This document shows, in pieces, positions 1 through 10,807 of a DNA stretch of 64,000 nucleotides. Numbering within the stretch: the first letter of the stretch is position 1; every line of letters begins with the position of its first letter. The notes under the pieces were generated by a model. It was not told where the DNA came from. It ran no database searches and saw only the letters and a list, made by a program, of their open reading frames with translations. The stretch is from Spiractinospora alimapuensis (GTDB lineage: Bacteria > Actinomycetota > Actinomycetes > Streptosporangiales > Streptosporangiaceae). A program made the position numbers and the translations under genes. The stretch is taken from the NCBI RefSeq assembly GCF_018437505.1, contig NZ_CP072467.1, positions 5,604,010-5,668,009 on the forward strand, written 5' to 3'.

Positions 1-768
1 CCGGTCGACCACGCCGGGCACGGCGGTCCTGCGTCGCCTGGCCGGCAACCTGAGGTGCGTCGCGTCGCCCGTACCCGGTCGTCGTGCCGTGGTGGGGCTG
101 TATGTGCCCGCTTGAGGTAGACGTCGCCGTGTGGGTCGTGGTGTGTTCGTGGGGCGGTGTCTCTGGTCGCGTCCGCCGACGTTCGTCGTGCCGCACGCAG
201 GGCGTCACCCACGGGGCGATGGCGAGGGTGCGCCATCCGGTATCGGTGCCGGGACACCGACGTTCGAGGTGGTCGTGCTTCGCCCGGCAGTCCTCCGCGG
301 TGCCACCGGACCGGGGTACGGGCGCCATCCAGGGGCACACAGTGCGCGTCCTCCGTCCCCACGGCCGACGCGCCTCGCACGGCTGTCACCGTCGTGTGGG
401 AGCCATGGTGTTGGAGGCAGGGATCGTCATCCTCCGTCGAGGACGCGGTGGAGCTCCGTTTCCCGCCCACCCGTCGCCGTCTCCCTCGGAGGGAAGCCTC
501 GTCGTGGCCAGGTGTCGGCGCGGTGGGGCCCATGGCGTTTCGCGTGCGCCCCACCCACGGCGCGGAGTGCGCGTGCCACGGGTGGCCGATCCCGGTCGGC
601 GCGCGGACGACCTCGGCGGGGGCTTCTCGTCCGCGGCCGCAACGGTGGCGAGTGGTGGTTCCGGCAGGGTGGAGCCCTCGTGTGGTGCCGAACCCGGGGC
701 GTACTCAGCGCGCGACGTCCGGACGATGGGGCCCGGACGTGCGGGAGCCGCTACGCGCGGCGGGCTTG
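1..768. other. Stretch without a convincing gene
   Basis: Long open frames exist on both strands, but their translations are Arg/Pro/Gly/Ser-rich with no recognisable family, as expected from chance open frames in GC-rich DNA. The bases are rich in GTGG/GTCG strings. A short open tail at 2-115 is listed separately. No terminator, RNA gene or promoter could be assigned here. Confidence 0.5.
2..115 (+). CDS. Possible 3' end of a gene cut by the window edge
   Basis: Frame 2 is open from the first base to a TGA at 113-115 and gives about 37 residues ending GLYVPA. Third positions are mostly G or C, which suits a real C-terminus, but in this genome that is weak support. The fragment is too short to assign to a family. 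It could equally be non-coding DNA. Confidence 0.2.
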   Translation, partial: RSTTPGTAVLRRLAGNLRCVASPVPGRRAVVGLYVPA

Positions 769-1209
769 TCAGTGGGCGGAGAGCTGGTTCATGAGGTGTT
801 CTCCCTCGGAGACGCTCCAGTACTCGACGAACCGCCCGTCGCGCACGCGGAGGATGTCGTGGCCGTGGAACTCCACGGGGGTACCCGCGGGGGCGGTGAC
901 TCCGGGGATCGCGTGGTCCCCGCCGGCGTAGGTGCCGCGACCCGCCCAGCGGGCGGCGACGAGGGTGTCGTCGATGACGGGGCCGACCACCGGTGTGAAG
1001 GTCAACGGAGCGAAGGGGAGTCGCCCCTCGCGGATGGTCGCGGCCAGGGCCTCGGGGCCTCGGACGGACGCCGGGCGTCCGGGCCAGTGGCCGACGAAGT
1101 CCGGGGTGACGAGTTCGGCGGCGATGTGCTCCAGGGTGTCGAGGTCACCGTTCCAGAGATCCGCCAACCAACGCCGGTAGAGTTCCGCATTAGTACCTGT
1201 GTTCGACAT
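769..1209 (-). CDS. SnoaL-like / ester cyclase-family protein
   Basis: A 146-residue protein of the SnoaL-like fold (NTF2 superfamily, alpha+beta barrel). It shows an N-terminal helical stretch (ELYRRWLADLWNGD), the family-typical VTPDFVGHWPG segment, and the C-terminal FHGHDILRVRDGRFVEYW strand pair, in which the GRFVEYW motif is characteristic. Such proteins act on small hydrophobic substrates or are orphan ester cyclases; the substrate cannot be read from the sequence. The ATG at 1209 gives a normal family length. No strong ribosome site is seen. It is followed by an unrelated acetyltransferase on the same strand, 37 bases upstream in transcription order, so the two may be co-transcribed. 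Confidence 0.8.
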   Translation of the reverse strand: MSNTGTNAELYRRWLADLWNGDLDTLEHIAAELVTPDFVGHWPGRPASVRGPEALAATIREGRLPFAPLTFTPVVGPVIDDTLVAARWAGRGTYAGGDHAIPGVTAPAGTPVEFHGHDILRVRDGRFVEYWSVSEGEHLMNQLSAH

Positions 1210-1246
1210 GTCGACACGGTATCACCGGGGCACTGTCGGCAGCGGG

Positions 1247-2179
1247 TCAGTCGAGGTCGCGGCGCAGTTCCACCTCGGTGATTCTCGGCCGGTAGCCAAG
1301 CCAGCGGTTCACCGCGAGCATGGGATCGTTGGTGGAGTCGTTGCCGGTGGTCGCCTCGCGTATGCCACGGTCCCGTGCCGCGTGCAGCGACACGGCCTTG
1401 ACGTACTTGGCGTAGCCGCGACCACGGAACGCGCGCCGTACGCCGGTGAGGCCGGACCGGTAGCGGTGGCCGTCCACGAACGCCGTGGTGTGTCCCGCCG
1501 GGACGTCGCCGCTGAACACGACCAGACTCAGCTCGGGGTCCAGTGCGGGGTGATCCTTCCATCGCTCCCGCCACTCCTCGTAGCCGAATCCCGCGGTGCC
1601 GGATCCCGGCTCGTCGGAACTCGCCTCCAGGTCCAGTTCCCAGACGGTGCGTGAGACGGCGCCGACCTGTGCGAACGGGCGGACCTCCAGACCCTCGGGT
1701 CGGTCGGGGACCGGCGGCAACTCCTCGCGGAGATCCAACCACTGCTGGGACGCGGTGCGCTGGCGCCGATAGCCCCGGGCCTCGGCCCACGCGGCCGACG
1801 CGGCCTCCACCCACAGCTCCACCGTGCGCACACCCTGGGAGCGCAGATGGTCCTCGGCGGCTTCGAGGAGCCGAGTGCCGGCGCCCATCGCCCGGTGGGC
1901 GGGGTCGACGGCGAGGTCGATCACGCCCAGGGTGTCGGAGTCGGACTCCCAGTCGTGTTGGGCACGGACGAACCCGAGGACGTCGCCTCCGTCCGCGGCG
2001 ACGAGGGCCGTCTGCCGTGCCACCGCCGGGGTGGACTCCACGCTCCACCGGATGACCTCCGGCGTGGAGACGAAGTGCGGAGCCACCACGGTCGCGATGG
2101 CGCTGACGAGCGTGCAGTCGTCCGGTGTCCAGGAACGAATGGAGTAGGCCATCGACGGACCGTAGTGGAGTCCCGACAT
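1247..2179 (-). CDS. GNAT acetyltransferase with two GNAT domains
   Basis: About 310 residues with two GCN5-related N-acetyltransferase modules. The first (roughly residues 15-150) has the acetyl-CoA loop region AHRAMGAGTRLLEAAE, a variant of the Q/RxxGxG/A motif. The second (roughly 180-310) has RRAFRGRGYAKYVKA, a clear R-G-R-G-Y/A loop, and ends in NRWLGYRPRITEVELRRDL, the usual C-terminal strand. The ATG at 2179 is used here; an internal ATG at 2152 (MAYSIRSW) looks like a classic GNAT start and may be the true one. The substrate is unknown. The neighbouring AlaX gene lies 32 bases upstream on the same strand, so co-transcription is likely. Confidence 0.8.
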   Translation of the reverse strand: MSGLHYGPSMAYSIRSWTPDDCTLVSAIATVVAPHFVSTPEVIRWSVESTPAVARQTALVAADGGDVLGFVRAQHDWESDSDTLGVIDLAVDPAHRAMGAGTRLLEAAEDHLRSQGVRTVELWVEAASAAWAEARGYRRQRTASQQWLDLREELPPVPDRPEGLEVRPFAQVGAVSRTVWELDLEASSDEPGSGTAGFGYEEWRERWKDHPALDPELSLVVFSGDVPAGHTTAFVDGHRYRSGLTGVRRAFRGRGYAKYVKAVSLHAARDRGIREATTGNDSTNDPMLAVNRWLGYRPRITEVELRRDLD

Positions 2180-2211
2180 GGTGGTCCACCGATTTTCCCG
2201 GGGCGAGGCCC

Positions 2212-2982
2212 TCAGTCGTGGTCGGTGACCTCCAGACGCACGCGCTTGTTGGCCTTGCCCTTGGACTCGGTCTTCGTCACGACCACGCGTCGCACCTCGG
2301 CCGTGCTGACGACGTGGGTTCCGCCGTCGGCCTGTTTGTCCAGCCCAACGATGTCGATCACTCGTAGCGGGTCGATCTCCCTCGGGATGAGGTTCGCCGC
2401 GGTGCGGATGAGGGCGGGGTCGCTGTCGGCGTCGTCGCGGCCCACGAAGTCCACGACGATCTCGCGCGCCCGCTCGATCTCGTCGTTGATGCGGCGTTCG
2501 AGGAGCGAGCCGAACTCGGTGGTGATTCCCTCCAGTGGGAAGTCCAGGCGCCCCTTCCCGGGCTCCATGTTGCCGCCCGTCACGGGAAGCTGGAACTCGC
2601 TCCAGAGCACGCCGCAGAGGATGTGCAGGGCGGTGTGGGTCCGCATCGTCAGGTGGCGTCGCGGCCAGTCGATGGACCCGGCGACCTCGGTGCCGACCGT
2701 GGGCACCTCGGGAGCGTCCACCCAGTGCCACAGGTGTTCCCCGTCCCGCTTGACCTTGGTGACGGGGGCCGATCCGCCGTCCCAGCGCAGGGTTCCGACG
2801 TCGTGCGGTTGCCCACCGCCCCCGGGAAAGAAGGCCGTGCGCGCCAACGCGACCCGCCCCTGGTCGTGGTCGGCCGCCACGACGGTCGCGTCGAAGTCGG
2901 CGAGGTAGGCGTCCACGGCGAACAGCTCGGTGCGTGCCAGCTCGGCCGGTGCGTTGCGTGTGGTGTGACCCGGGACTCCCAT
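2212..2982 (-). CDS. Alanyl-tRNA editing protein AlaX-like
   Basis: A free-standing homologue of the AlaRS editing domain, expected to hydrolyse mischarged Ser- or Gly-tRNA(Ala). The 256-residue protein has the second-domain fold with FPGGGGQPHDVG (the glycine-rich motif before the zinc site) and HTALH, which supplies two zinc-binding histidines. The second zinc motif, usually CGGTH, reads ADGGTH, so the cysteine is replaced by aspartate. ATG 2982 is chosen because an AGGGAG ribosome site lies just upstream; a GTG at 2997 would put that site inside the gene. It is divergent from the TetR gene at 3134. Function is inferred from the family; the altered ligand leaves activity open. Confidence 0.85.
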   Translation of the reverse strand: MGVPGHTTRNAPAELARTELFAVDAYLADFDATVVAADHDQGRVALARTAFFPGGGGQPHDVGTLRWDGGSAPVTKVKRDGEHLWHWVDAPEVPTVGTEVAGSIDWPRRHLTMRTHTALHILCGVLWSEFQLPVTGGNMEPGKGRLDFPLEGITTEFGSLLERRINDEIERAREIVVDFVGRDDADSDPALIRTAANLIPREIDPLRVIDIVGLDKQADGGTHVVSTAEVRRVVVTKTESKGKANKRVRLEVTDHD

Positions 2983-3093
2983 GGTGTGCTCCCTCACAGG
3001 TGACGGTGTGGCGGAAGCCTACCGAGGCCGGAGGGTCGTGGTGAGCGGCGTCGCCCGATCCCATCGTGGGAGTGCGGTACCTACCGCCAATAG

Positions 3094-3116
3094 TTTTGTA
3101 CTTTCCGATACAGAAT
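3094..3116. promoter_or_regulatory. Operator-like dyad upstream of the TetR gene
   Basis: The dyad TTTTGTA-N8-TACAGAA lies 18 bases before the TetR start. A near-copy, inverted, is found at 3777-3799 upstream of the MFS gene (16 of 23 positions match). Two matching AT-rich sites in GC-rich DNA next to a repressor and an exporter fit autorepression plus control of the exporter. Binding is inferred. Confidence 0.65.
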
Positions 3117-3133
3117 GGGGTAGGCTGCGACAC

Positions 3134-3733
3134 ATGGCGAGACCACGAACGTTCGACGAAGACGCCGTCCTGGACGCGGCGGCCGACGAGTTCCGAGTCC
3201 ACGGATTCGCGGATACGTCGACCGAGCGGCTCTGCGTCGCGACCGGGGTGCGTCGGAGCAGCCTGTACAACGCCTTCGTCTCCAAGGAGGAGCTGTTCGT
3301 GCGCGCTCTGGAGCGTTACACGAGGACCACCCGTCAACGCCAGGCCGAGGCCCTCGAGGTCGACGGTAGCGGGGGGGACCGCGTTCGCGCGCTGGTCGAG
3401 CTCGTGCTCAACGAGGAGCGGATCGCCGCGCGCGACGGACACGCGGCGGGTTGCATGGTCGTCCACACGTTGATGTCGCCCGAGGTGAGGGAGCGGGACC
3501 CACGCGTCGCCCGAATCCTGGACGACGATGTCGAGCGACGCCTCGGTGCGATCGCCGACGCCCTCAGGATTGGTCAGAGTGACGGCTCGGTGCGCGCCGA
3601 CGTCGACCCGCGCGAGGGTGCGCTCCTGCTGACGACCCTCATCGCGGGCTTGCGGGTCACGGCCCAGGCGGGCACCGACCCCGAGGTGCTCCAGCGCGTG
3701 GCCGAGAGCGGCCTCGGGGCCCTCCTGTCCTGA
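3134..3733 (+). CDS. TetR/AcrR-family repressor
   Basis: A 199-residue TetR-family regulator. The N-terminal HTH spans about residues 8-50 (FDEDAVLDAAADEFRVHGF, then the recognition region TGVRRSSLYNAFVSKEELF). The C-terminal ligand-binding domain has the TetR_C-like segments ALVELVLNEER and ALLLTTLIAGLRVTAQ. The ATG at 3134 places the DNA-binding domain at the very N-terminus, as is normal; the open frame extends further upstream but without family match. An operator-like dyad sits at 3094-3116 and its partner at 3777-3799 before the MFS gene 83 bases downstream, so it probably represses itself and that exporter. The inducer is unknown. Confidence 0.9.
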   Translation: MARPRTFDEDAVLDAAADEFRVHGFADTSTERLCVATGVRRSSLYNAFVSKEELFVRALERYTRTTRQRQAEALEVDGSGGDRVRALVELVLNEERIAARDGHAAGCMVVHTLMSPEVRERDPRVARILDDDVERRLGAIADALRIGQSDGSVRADVDPREGALLLTTLIAGLRVTAQAGTDPEVLQRVAESGLGALLS

Positions 3734-3776
3734 CTTGACGAGACATCCCCACGGCGGGTCCCGTTCGCATGCCCTT

Positions 3777-3799
3777 GTTTTGGATCACAAAATACAAAT
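3777..3799. promoter_or_regulatory. Operator-like site upstream of the MFS exporter
   Basis: This site, read on the minus strand, matches the 3094-3116 dyad at 16 of 23 positions, including TTTGTA and GAT-C-A-AA. It ends 17 bases before the MFS GTG start, where bound repressor would block transcription or initiation. It lies inside a longer open frame that begins at an ATG at 3769, another reason to prefer GTG 3817 as the start. Confidence 0.6.
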
Positions 3800-3816
3800 C
3801 GATCTCTGGAGTCCCT

Positions 3817-5023
3817 GTGCCCCGATCGGTATATGCCCTCGCGTTGGGCGTCTTCACAGTGGTGACGAGCGAGTTCGCGGTCGCCGGACTAATGCCCCAG
3901 CTGGCCGTCGGCCTCGAGACGACGGTGTCGGAGATCGGGTACCTGGTCGCGGTCTTCGCCCTGGCGATGGCCGTGGGCGGGCCACCGATCGCCGGCGCGA
4001 TGCTCCGTCTGTCAGGCCGGACCTCGCTCTTGATACTGCTCGGGGGGTTCATCCTCGGCAATCTGGTCGCGGCGGTCGCCACCGACTACTGGGTGATGGT
4101 GCTGGCGCGTCTCGTCACCGGGGCCTCGTCGGGCGCGTTCTTCGGCGTGGCCGTGACGCTCGCCGGCACATTGGTTCCCGTCGGCCAGCGAGTGCGCGCG
4201 ATCGGGACGACGATGCAGGGCCTGATGCTAGGCACGACGCTCGGGTTGCCGTTCGCCACGTGGCTCGGCGGGCAGTGGGGGTGGCGGTGGGCGTTCGGGG
4301 CGATCGTCCTGCTCGCGGTGAGCGTGGCTCTGGTCATCCTTCGGCTCGTTCCTCGCGTGGCGACGAACGCCGGCGGCTCGATGCGTGGCGAACTCGGCGT
4401 CTTCCGGTCGGTTCGACTCTGGGGCACGCTGACGACGTCCACGCTGGTGATCGCGGCGACGTTCGCGGCGTTCTCCTACTTCACTCCGGTGCTCAACGAC
4501 GTGACCGGCATGCCGCTGAGCTCAGTCCCCTGGCTCCTCATGATGTACGGAGGGGCGACCGTGCTGGGCAACGCCGTCGTGGCGCGTCTCGCGTCGGGGA
4601 ACCCACTGCTCGTCCTGGCCGCCGGGATCTCCCTGAACGCGGCGTTCCTGACGGTGTTCGCGGTCGCTGCGGGCACACCATGGCTGGCGATCCCCGCGAT
4701 GATGGGGATCGGATTGGTCGGCGTCACCATGAACCCGGCGCTGGTCAATCGGGTGCATCGTGGGGAACGCCGGAACGCTCGTCAACACCGTGCACGGATC
4801 CATGATCACCCTTGGCGTGATGCTCGGGTCCACGGTGGGCGGAGTCGGCATCGAGGTCGCCGGCCTGCGGGCTCCGTTGTGGATCGGTGTGGGCCTGGCG
4901 GTCCTCGCGCTCGTCACGCTCATCCCGGACCGGCGCCCCCGCGCCGTCGGTACCGTCCCAGGGCCGGTGTCCACCGACGCCAACGGACACCCAGACGCCG
5001 CAGGGGAGGGTCGCGTGCGCTGA
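3817..5023 (+). CDS. MFS multidrug exporter (apparent frameshift near 4755)
   Basis: A 12-helix major facilitator transporter of the arabinose-efflux/chloramphenicol-resistance type: SVYALALGVFTVVTSEF in helix 1, and LARLVTGASSGAFFGVAV, the motif C-like region of drug antiporters. Translation runs in one frame to about 4755 (MNPALVNRV) and continues in the next frame as GNAGTLVNTVHGSMITLG to a stop at 5023. Together these make about 402 residues, the family's usual length. The break amounts to one extra base (or two missing). GTG 3817 is chosen because GGAG lies 5 bases upstream. It is likely controlled by the adjacent TetR protein. Either a recent pseudogene or a sequence error. Confidence 0.8.
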
Positions 5024-5068
5024 CCGCGACCGGGCCATGGCGGGGACGCGGTCCGACGGGCCGGTCGG

Positions 5069-5542
5069 TTACAGGGCCAGTTTGAGGCCCTCGTGCGTGG
5101 CGGTGTAGCCCAGGCGGTCGTAGAACCGTCGCGCGTCGACGCGGGTCTTGTCCGTCGTCAGTTGGGCGAGTGTGGCGCCGTTGCGGCGTCCGAAGTCGTG
5201 GGCCCAGTCGAAGAGCCGCGATCCCAGGCCTGTTCCCCGGGCCGTGCTGGCCAGGCGCACCGCCTCGATCTGCAGGCGGGTCGCACCGCCCCGGGACAAT
5301 CCGGGGATCAGGGTGAGCTGCATCGTTCCGGCCAGTGCACCGTAGGCGTCGCGGACGACAGCGAGGAACTGGTTGGGGTCTTGGTCGATGGCCTGGAACG
5401 CCCGTTCATAGGCGCTGGAGTCCGCGTTCTCGCGTCCCGCTCCGAGCACGTCGTCCCGGAGCAGAGCGACCAAGGAGGTCACGTCCTCGGCGGTGGCGCG
5501 CCGCACGGTGAACTCGTCGCCGTTGACATCGATAACGTCCAT
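5069..5542 (-). CDS. GNAT acetyltransferase
   Basis: A single-domain GNAT N-acetyltransferase of 157 residues. It shows an N-terminal FTVRRATAEDVTSLVALLRDD, the central AGTMQLTLIPGL strand, then the acetyl-CoA-binding loop RLASTARGTGLGSRLFDWA and the C-terminal ARRFYDRLGYTATHEGLKL. The last element is the highly conserved FYxRLGF motif region. ATG 5542 follows directly after the TGA of the upstream MerR gene (5547-5549), with AGGAAG at a good distance, so translation is probably coupled. An upstream ATG would overlap the MerR gene and add residues unlike the family. The acetyl acceptor is not predictable. Confidence 0.85.
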   Translation of the reverse strand: MDVIDVNGDEFTVRRATAEDVTSLVALLRDDVLGAGRENADSSAYERAFQAIDQDPNQFLAVVRDAYGALAGTMQLTLIPGLSRGGATRLQIEAVRLASTARGTGLGSRLFDWAHDFGRRNGATLAQLTTDKTRVDARRFYDRLGYTATHEGLKLAL

Positions 5543-5546
5543 CCCG

Positions 5547-6374
5547 TCATTCTTCCTGGTCGTCCTCGCGCGTCGGGCATCCGGGTGCGGGCACGACGAC
5601 GTGGGTTCGACCTTCGCCATGGGCGTCCACCGCGGGGTTGTGTCCCTCCAGGTAGTGACTCAGCGCCGCGGAGGCGCGCAGGCGACTGCGGCTTCGGGTG
5701 TCCAGTTCCTGTTCGCGTTTGGCGAGTTCCGCCCGGACGCGTTCCGGATTCCCGGTGGCGCGCAGCTCCGCGACGATCGCCCGGACGATCGGTAGTGGGT
5801 AGTCGGCGCGCCGCAGCAGGGCGACCACGCGCGCCAGACGTTGTTCCCTGGCGTCGAACATCCGGTAGCGGTTCTGTGGTGTGCGGACCGGTCGGAGTAG
5901 ACCGTGGTACTCCCACAACCGCAGCGCCGACGTCCGCACGCCGGTCACCGCCGCGACCTCGCCGATACGCGCGGGCCGGCCGCTGTGCACCGGGCCCAGC
6001 TCAGGGTCGACCACGAGGACGTCCAGCGCGCTGAGCACCTCGGCGATCTCGCGGCGCTCCTCGTGCAACGCCGCGTGGCTCTGGTCCAGCAGGGACAGCG
6101 CCGTGGCGACGTCGCCGGCGTGGACCGCCCGCATGATTCCCGGGGTCCGTGTCCAGCCGTGCCCCTCCAACATGGTGCGGACCAGGGTGATGGCCTCGGC
6201 GTGGTGAGCGGTGAACAGGCGGTAGCCGGTGGGGGTGCGTTCCACGGCGGGGAGCAGGCCCAGCGCCACGTAGTTGCGTACCTGTTGGGTGGAGATCCCG
6301 GCCCGGCGCGCGAGATCCACGGTCCGTAAACGTCGACCCCGCGCCGCGCCGTCGTGAGCATGGTCCACTGACAC
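5547..6374 (-). CDS. MerR-family regulator with two HTH domains
   Basis: A 275-residue protein with two successive MerR-type winged HTH domains. The first (about residues 14-80) reads LRTVDLARRAGISTQQVRNY with GYRLF as the wing. The second (about 130-205) reads IGEVAAVTGVRTSALRLWEY with NRYRMF as the wing. Ordinary MerR proteins have one HTH, a dimerisation helix and an effector domain, so a single chain here may bind as an internal pseudo-dimer. There is no obvious metal or drug domain at the C-terminus. A GTG at 6374 starts it. It is divergent from the UvrA-like gene, with a palindrome in the shared region, so that gene is the probable target. Confidence 0.85.
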   Translation of the reverse strand: MSVDHAHDGAARGRRLRTVDLARRAGISTQQVRNYVALGLLPAVERTPTGYRLFTAHHAEAITLVRTMLEGHGWTRTPGIMRAVHAGDVATALSLLDQSHAALHEERREIAEVLSALDVLVVDPELGPVHSGRPARIGEVAAVTGVRTSALRLWEYHGLLRPVRTPQNRYRMFDAREQRLARVVALLRRADYPLPIVRAIVAELRATGNPERVRAELAKREQELDTRSRSRLRASAALSHYLEGHNPAVDAHGEGRTHVVVPAPGCPTREDDQEE

Positions 6375-6469
6375 GCACCCGATGCTACAACCTCGCGTCC
6401 TAGTTGAGACTTCTGACCCCGGACGGAAGCTCGACCAGTGACAGCGGACGAAAAAGTCTTAATGGGACG

Positions 6470-6487
6470 TTCAATGAGAGAATTGAA
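6470..6487. promoter_or_regulatory. Palindrome before the UvrA-like gene
   Basis: A perfect TTCAAT-GAGAGA-ATTGAA dyad in the AT-rich leader between the divergent MerR regulator and the UvrA-like ATPase, 47 bases before the proposed GTG start. It is a good operator candidate. Its position inside the longer open frame starting at 6438 supports the later start. Confidence 0.55.
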
Positions 6488-6533
6488 TCATCCCCGACCA
6501 TTCCGTCGTCAGACGATCATGCCTGGAGGACGT

Positions 6534-8912
<2,379 letters not shown>

Positions 8913-8956
8913 GTCGCTGGGACGGCGGTGCGCCGTTCCGGCCACGGGGGAGTGGG

Positions 8957-8984
8957 CGGCGGCCCAGCGGGGGCTGGGCCGCCG
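8957..8984. terminator. Bidirectional terminator-like hairpin
   Basis: An 11-base-pair perfect stem (CGGCGGCCCAG with CTGGGCCGCCG) and a 6-base loop, placed between the convergent UvrA-like and DUF885 genes. There is no T tract, as is common in actinobacteria. Confidence 0.7.
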
Positions 8985-9046
8985 TCGTGGTCGCGAAGGT
9001 GGCACCGGGAGACCGATCCGGGCGGAACCGCCTCCGTCGGCCTTCG

Positions 9047-10717
9047 TCAGGACTCCGCCCAGCGCTCGACGCGTTCGGCCAGGATCGGCAACGGCACCGC
9101 GCCCTCGGCCAGGACCACGTCGTGGAAGTCGGCGATGTCGAACCGCGCGCCGCGGACCTGTCGCGCGTTCTCCCTCAGGCGGAGGATCTCCCGGCGCCCC
9201 ATCATGTACGCCAACGCCTGCCCAGGCCACGCGACGTAGCGGTCGACCTCCGCCGCCGCGAGTTCGAGCGTGGCGGGGCTGTTGTCGACGAGATACTGGA
9301 TGGCGCGTGCGCGTGACCATCCGAAGTGGTGCAGTCCCGTGTCGACGACCACCCGACAGGCACGCACCGAGTTCTCCGACAGCATGCCGAGTCTGGTCAG
9401 GTCACTGGTGTACAGCCCCATCTCGTCGGCCAACACCTCGGCGTAGAGCCCCCACCCCTCCACGTAGGGGGTGACGTTGCCGAACCTGCGGAACTCCGGG
9501 AGGGCGAGGAGTTCCTCCGCGAGAGCAACCTGAAGATGGTGGCCGGGGATGACCTCGTGGAACGCCACGGCTTCGGCGTTGTGGCGGTGGGTGACCGGCC
9601 CGTGGGTGTTGATCCAGTAGACGCCGGGACCGTCCGTGGCGCCGCCGGGCTGGTACATCGCGACGCTGTGCCCCCGGGACTCGATCTCGGAGAACTCGCG
9701 AATCGTGTAGGGGCGTCGCGGCAGGTGCCGGAACCACGCCGGAGCCGCGGCCTCGGCGCGCTCCACGGCTCGGCTCGCCGCGGTGACCGCCTCCTCCCGA
9801 GGGTCGAACACAAGGTCCGGGTCCTCGCGGAGTCGCGTGAAGATCTCGGTCAGGTCGGTGGTGCCCAGGGCGCTGCGGGCCAGGGCGCGGTACTGGTCCG
9901 CGAGGTCGGCGACACACTCCAGACCGATCTCGTGGATGGTCTCCGCTGGTGTGTCGAGGGTGGTGTGGTGGCGAACGGCCTCGGCGTAGATGTGGTCTCC
10001 ACCGTCGAGGTGGGCGAGACCGCACCGTTCGTCCGGGCGCGCGGCGGGCAGGAGCTCCGAGTCGAGTGTCTCGGCCAGGCGCGCGATCGCCGGGCGGACC
10101 TCCTCGCTCAGGATTCGGCTCAGGGATTCGCGTTGCGCGGGTGACGCCGGGCTCTCCTCGGCGTCGATCGGTTCCAGGAGAGGGTCGGCGTCGAGGTCCA
10201 TCGCGAGGTAGTCGTGGATCTGGGTGATGGAGGCCCGAATACCCGTGGCGTAGGGAGTCCGGCCCCGCCGCAGGCCCGCTCGGAGTCGCTCGGCGCACGC
10301 GTCCAGGAACCGGCCGAGCTGGGCGGTTCGCTCCAGGTACGCGTTGGCGCCCTCCCGGTCGGTGACGCGGGCCTTCGGCACGAGTTCGAGGACCTGGCTC
10401 TGCGGCCCGAACTCGAACGTGGTCGCGGTGTACTCGGGGGAGCGCCAGAGCAGCGTCTCGATCTCGGTGTCGATGGACCGTTCCACCATGCGGCGGGTGA
10501 TGTCGTCGGACGGGGACAGAGGCGCGTCCGCGAGTTCCGTGACGCGGTGCCGGAGCGCACGATAGGTGGCCAGGAGTCGCTCCTCACCCGCCTCAGTGCG
10601 ATCGGGGACCTCCGCGTCGTAGCCCGGGATCCCGCCCAGGGTCGCGTGGAACGGTTCGGCCCGTTGCTGGGCAGCGAAGAAGTCAGTGGCGATCGCGGCG
10701 AGTTCCTGGTCGGACAC
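9047..10717 (-). CDS. DUF885-family putative metallo-hydrolase
   Basis: A 556-residue member of the DUF885 family, predicted zinc carboxypeptidase-like proteins. The key motif is HEVIPGHHLQ near residue 390, an HExxPGH signature with a likely catalytic glutamate. Downstream GWGLYAEVLADEMG supplies the likely third ligand. The N-terminus (DQELAAIATDFFAAQQRAEP) has no signal peptide, so a cytoplasmic role is likely. GTG 10717 is supported by GGAGG 6 bases upstream. It is convergent with the UvrA-like gene and lies 90 bases downstream of the MBL hydrolase gene on the same strand. The substrate is unknown. Confidence 0.85.
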   Translation of the reverse strand: MSDQELAAIATDFFAAQQRAEPFHATLGGIPGYDAEVPDRTEAGEERLLATYRALRHRVTELADAPLSPSDDITRRMVERSIDTEIETLLWRSPEYTATTFEFGPQSQVLELVPKARVTDREGANAYLERTAQLGRFLDACAERLRAGLRRGRTPYATGIRASITQIHDYLAMDLDADPLLEPIDAEESPASPAQRESLSRILSEEVRPAIARLAETLDSELLPAARPDERCGLAHLDGGDHIYAEAVRHHTTLDTPAETIHEIGLECVADLADQYRALARSALGTTDLTEIFTRLREDPDLVFDPREEAVTAASRAVERAEAAAPAWFRHLPRRPYTIREFSEIESRGHSVAMYQPGGATDGPGVYWINTHGPVTHRHNAEAVAFHEVIPGHHLQVALAEELLALPEFRRFGNVTPYVEGWGLYAEVLADEMGLYTSDLTRLGMLSENSVRACRVVVDTGLHHFGWSRARAIQYLVDNSPATLELAAAEVDRYVAWPGQALAYMMGRREILRLRENARQVRGARFDIADFHDVVLAEGAVPLPILAERVERWAES

Positions 10718-10807
10718 GCTGGGCCTCCGGGGTGGTCGTCGACCGACCCCTCCCTGGGGCCGGTTCCGGTGGGAGGCTACGCCGATGAGGAGCGGATCTC
10801 GAGCGGA

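Noticed and set aside
84-1281. Long plus-strand open frames overlapping 1-1281
   Set aside because: Translations are Arg/Pro/Gly/Ser-rich without family resemblance and partly antisense to the clear SnoaL-like gene.
3769-3816. ATG at 3769 as start of the MFS exporter
   Set aside because: The operator-like site lies inside this stretch, and GTG 3817 has a better ribosome site and gives the normal N-terminus.
6438-6533. ATG at 6438 as start of the UvrA-like gene
   Set aside because: The stretch is AT-rich, holds the palindrome, and adds residues not found in the family; GTG 6534 follows GGAGG.
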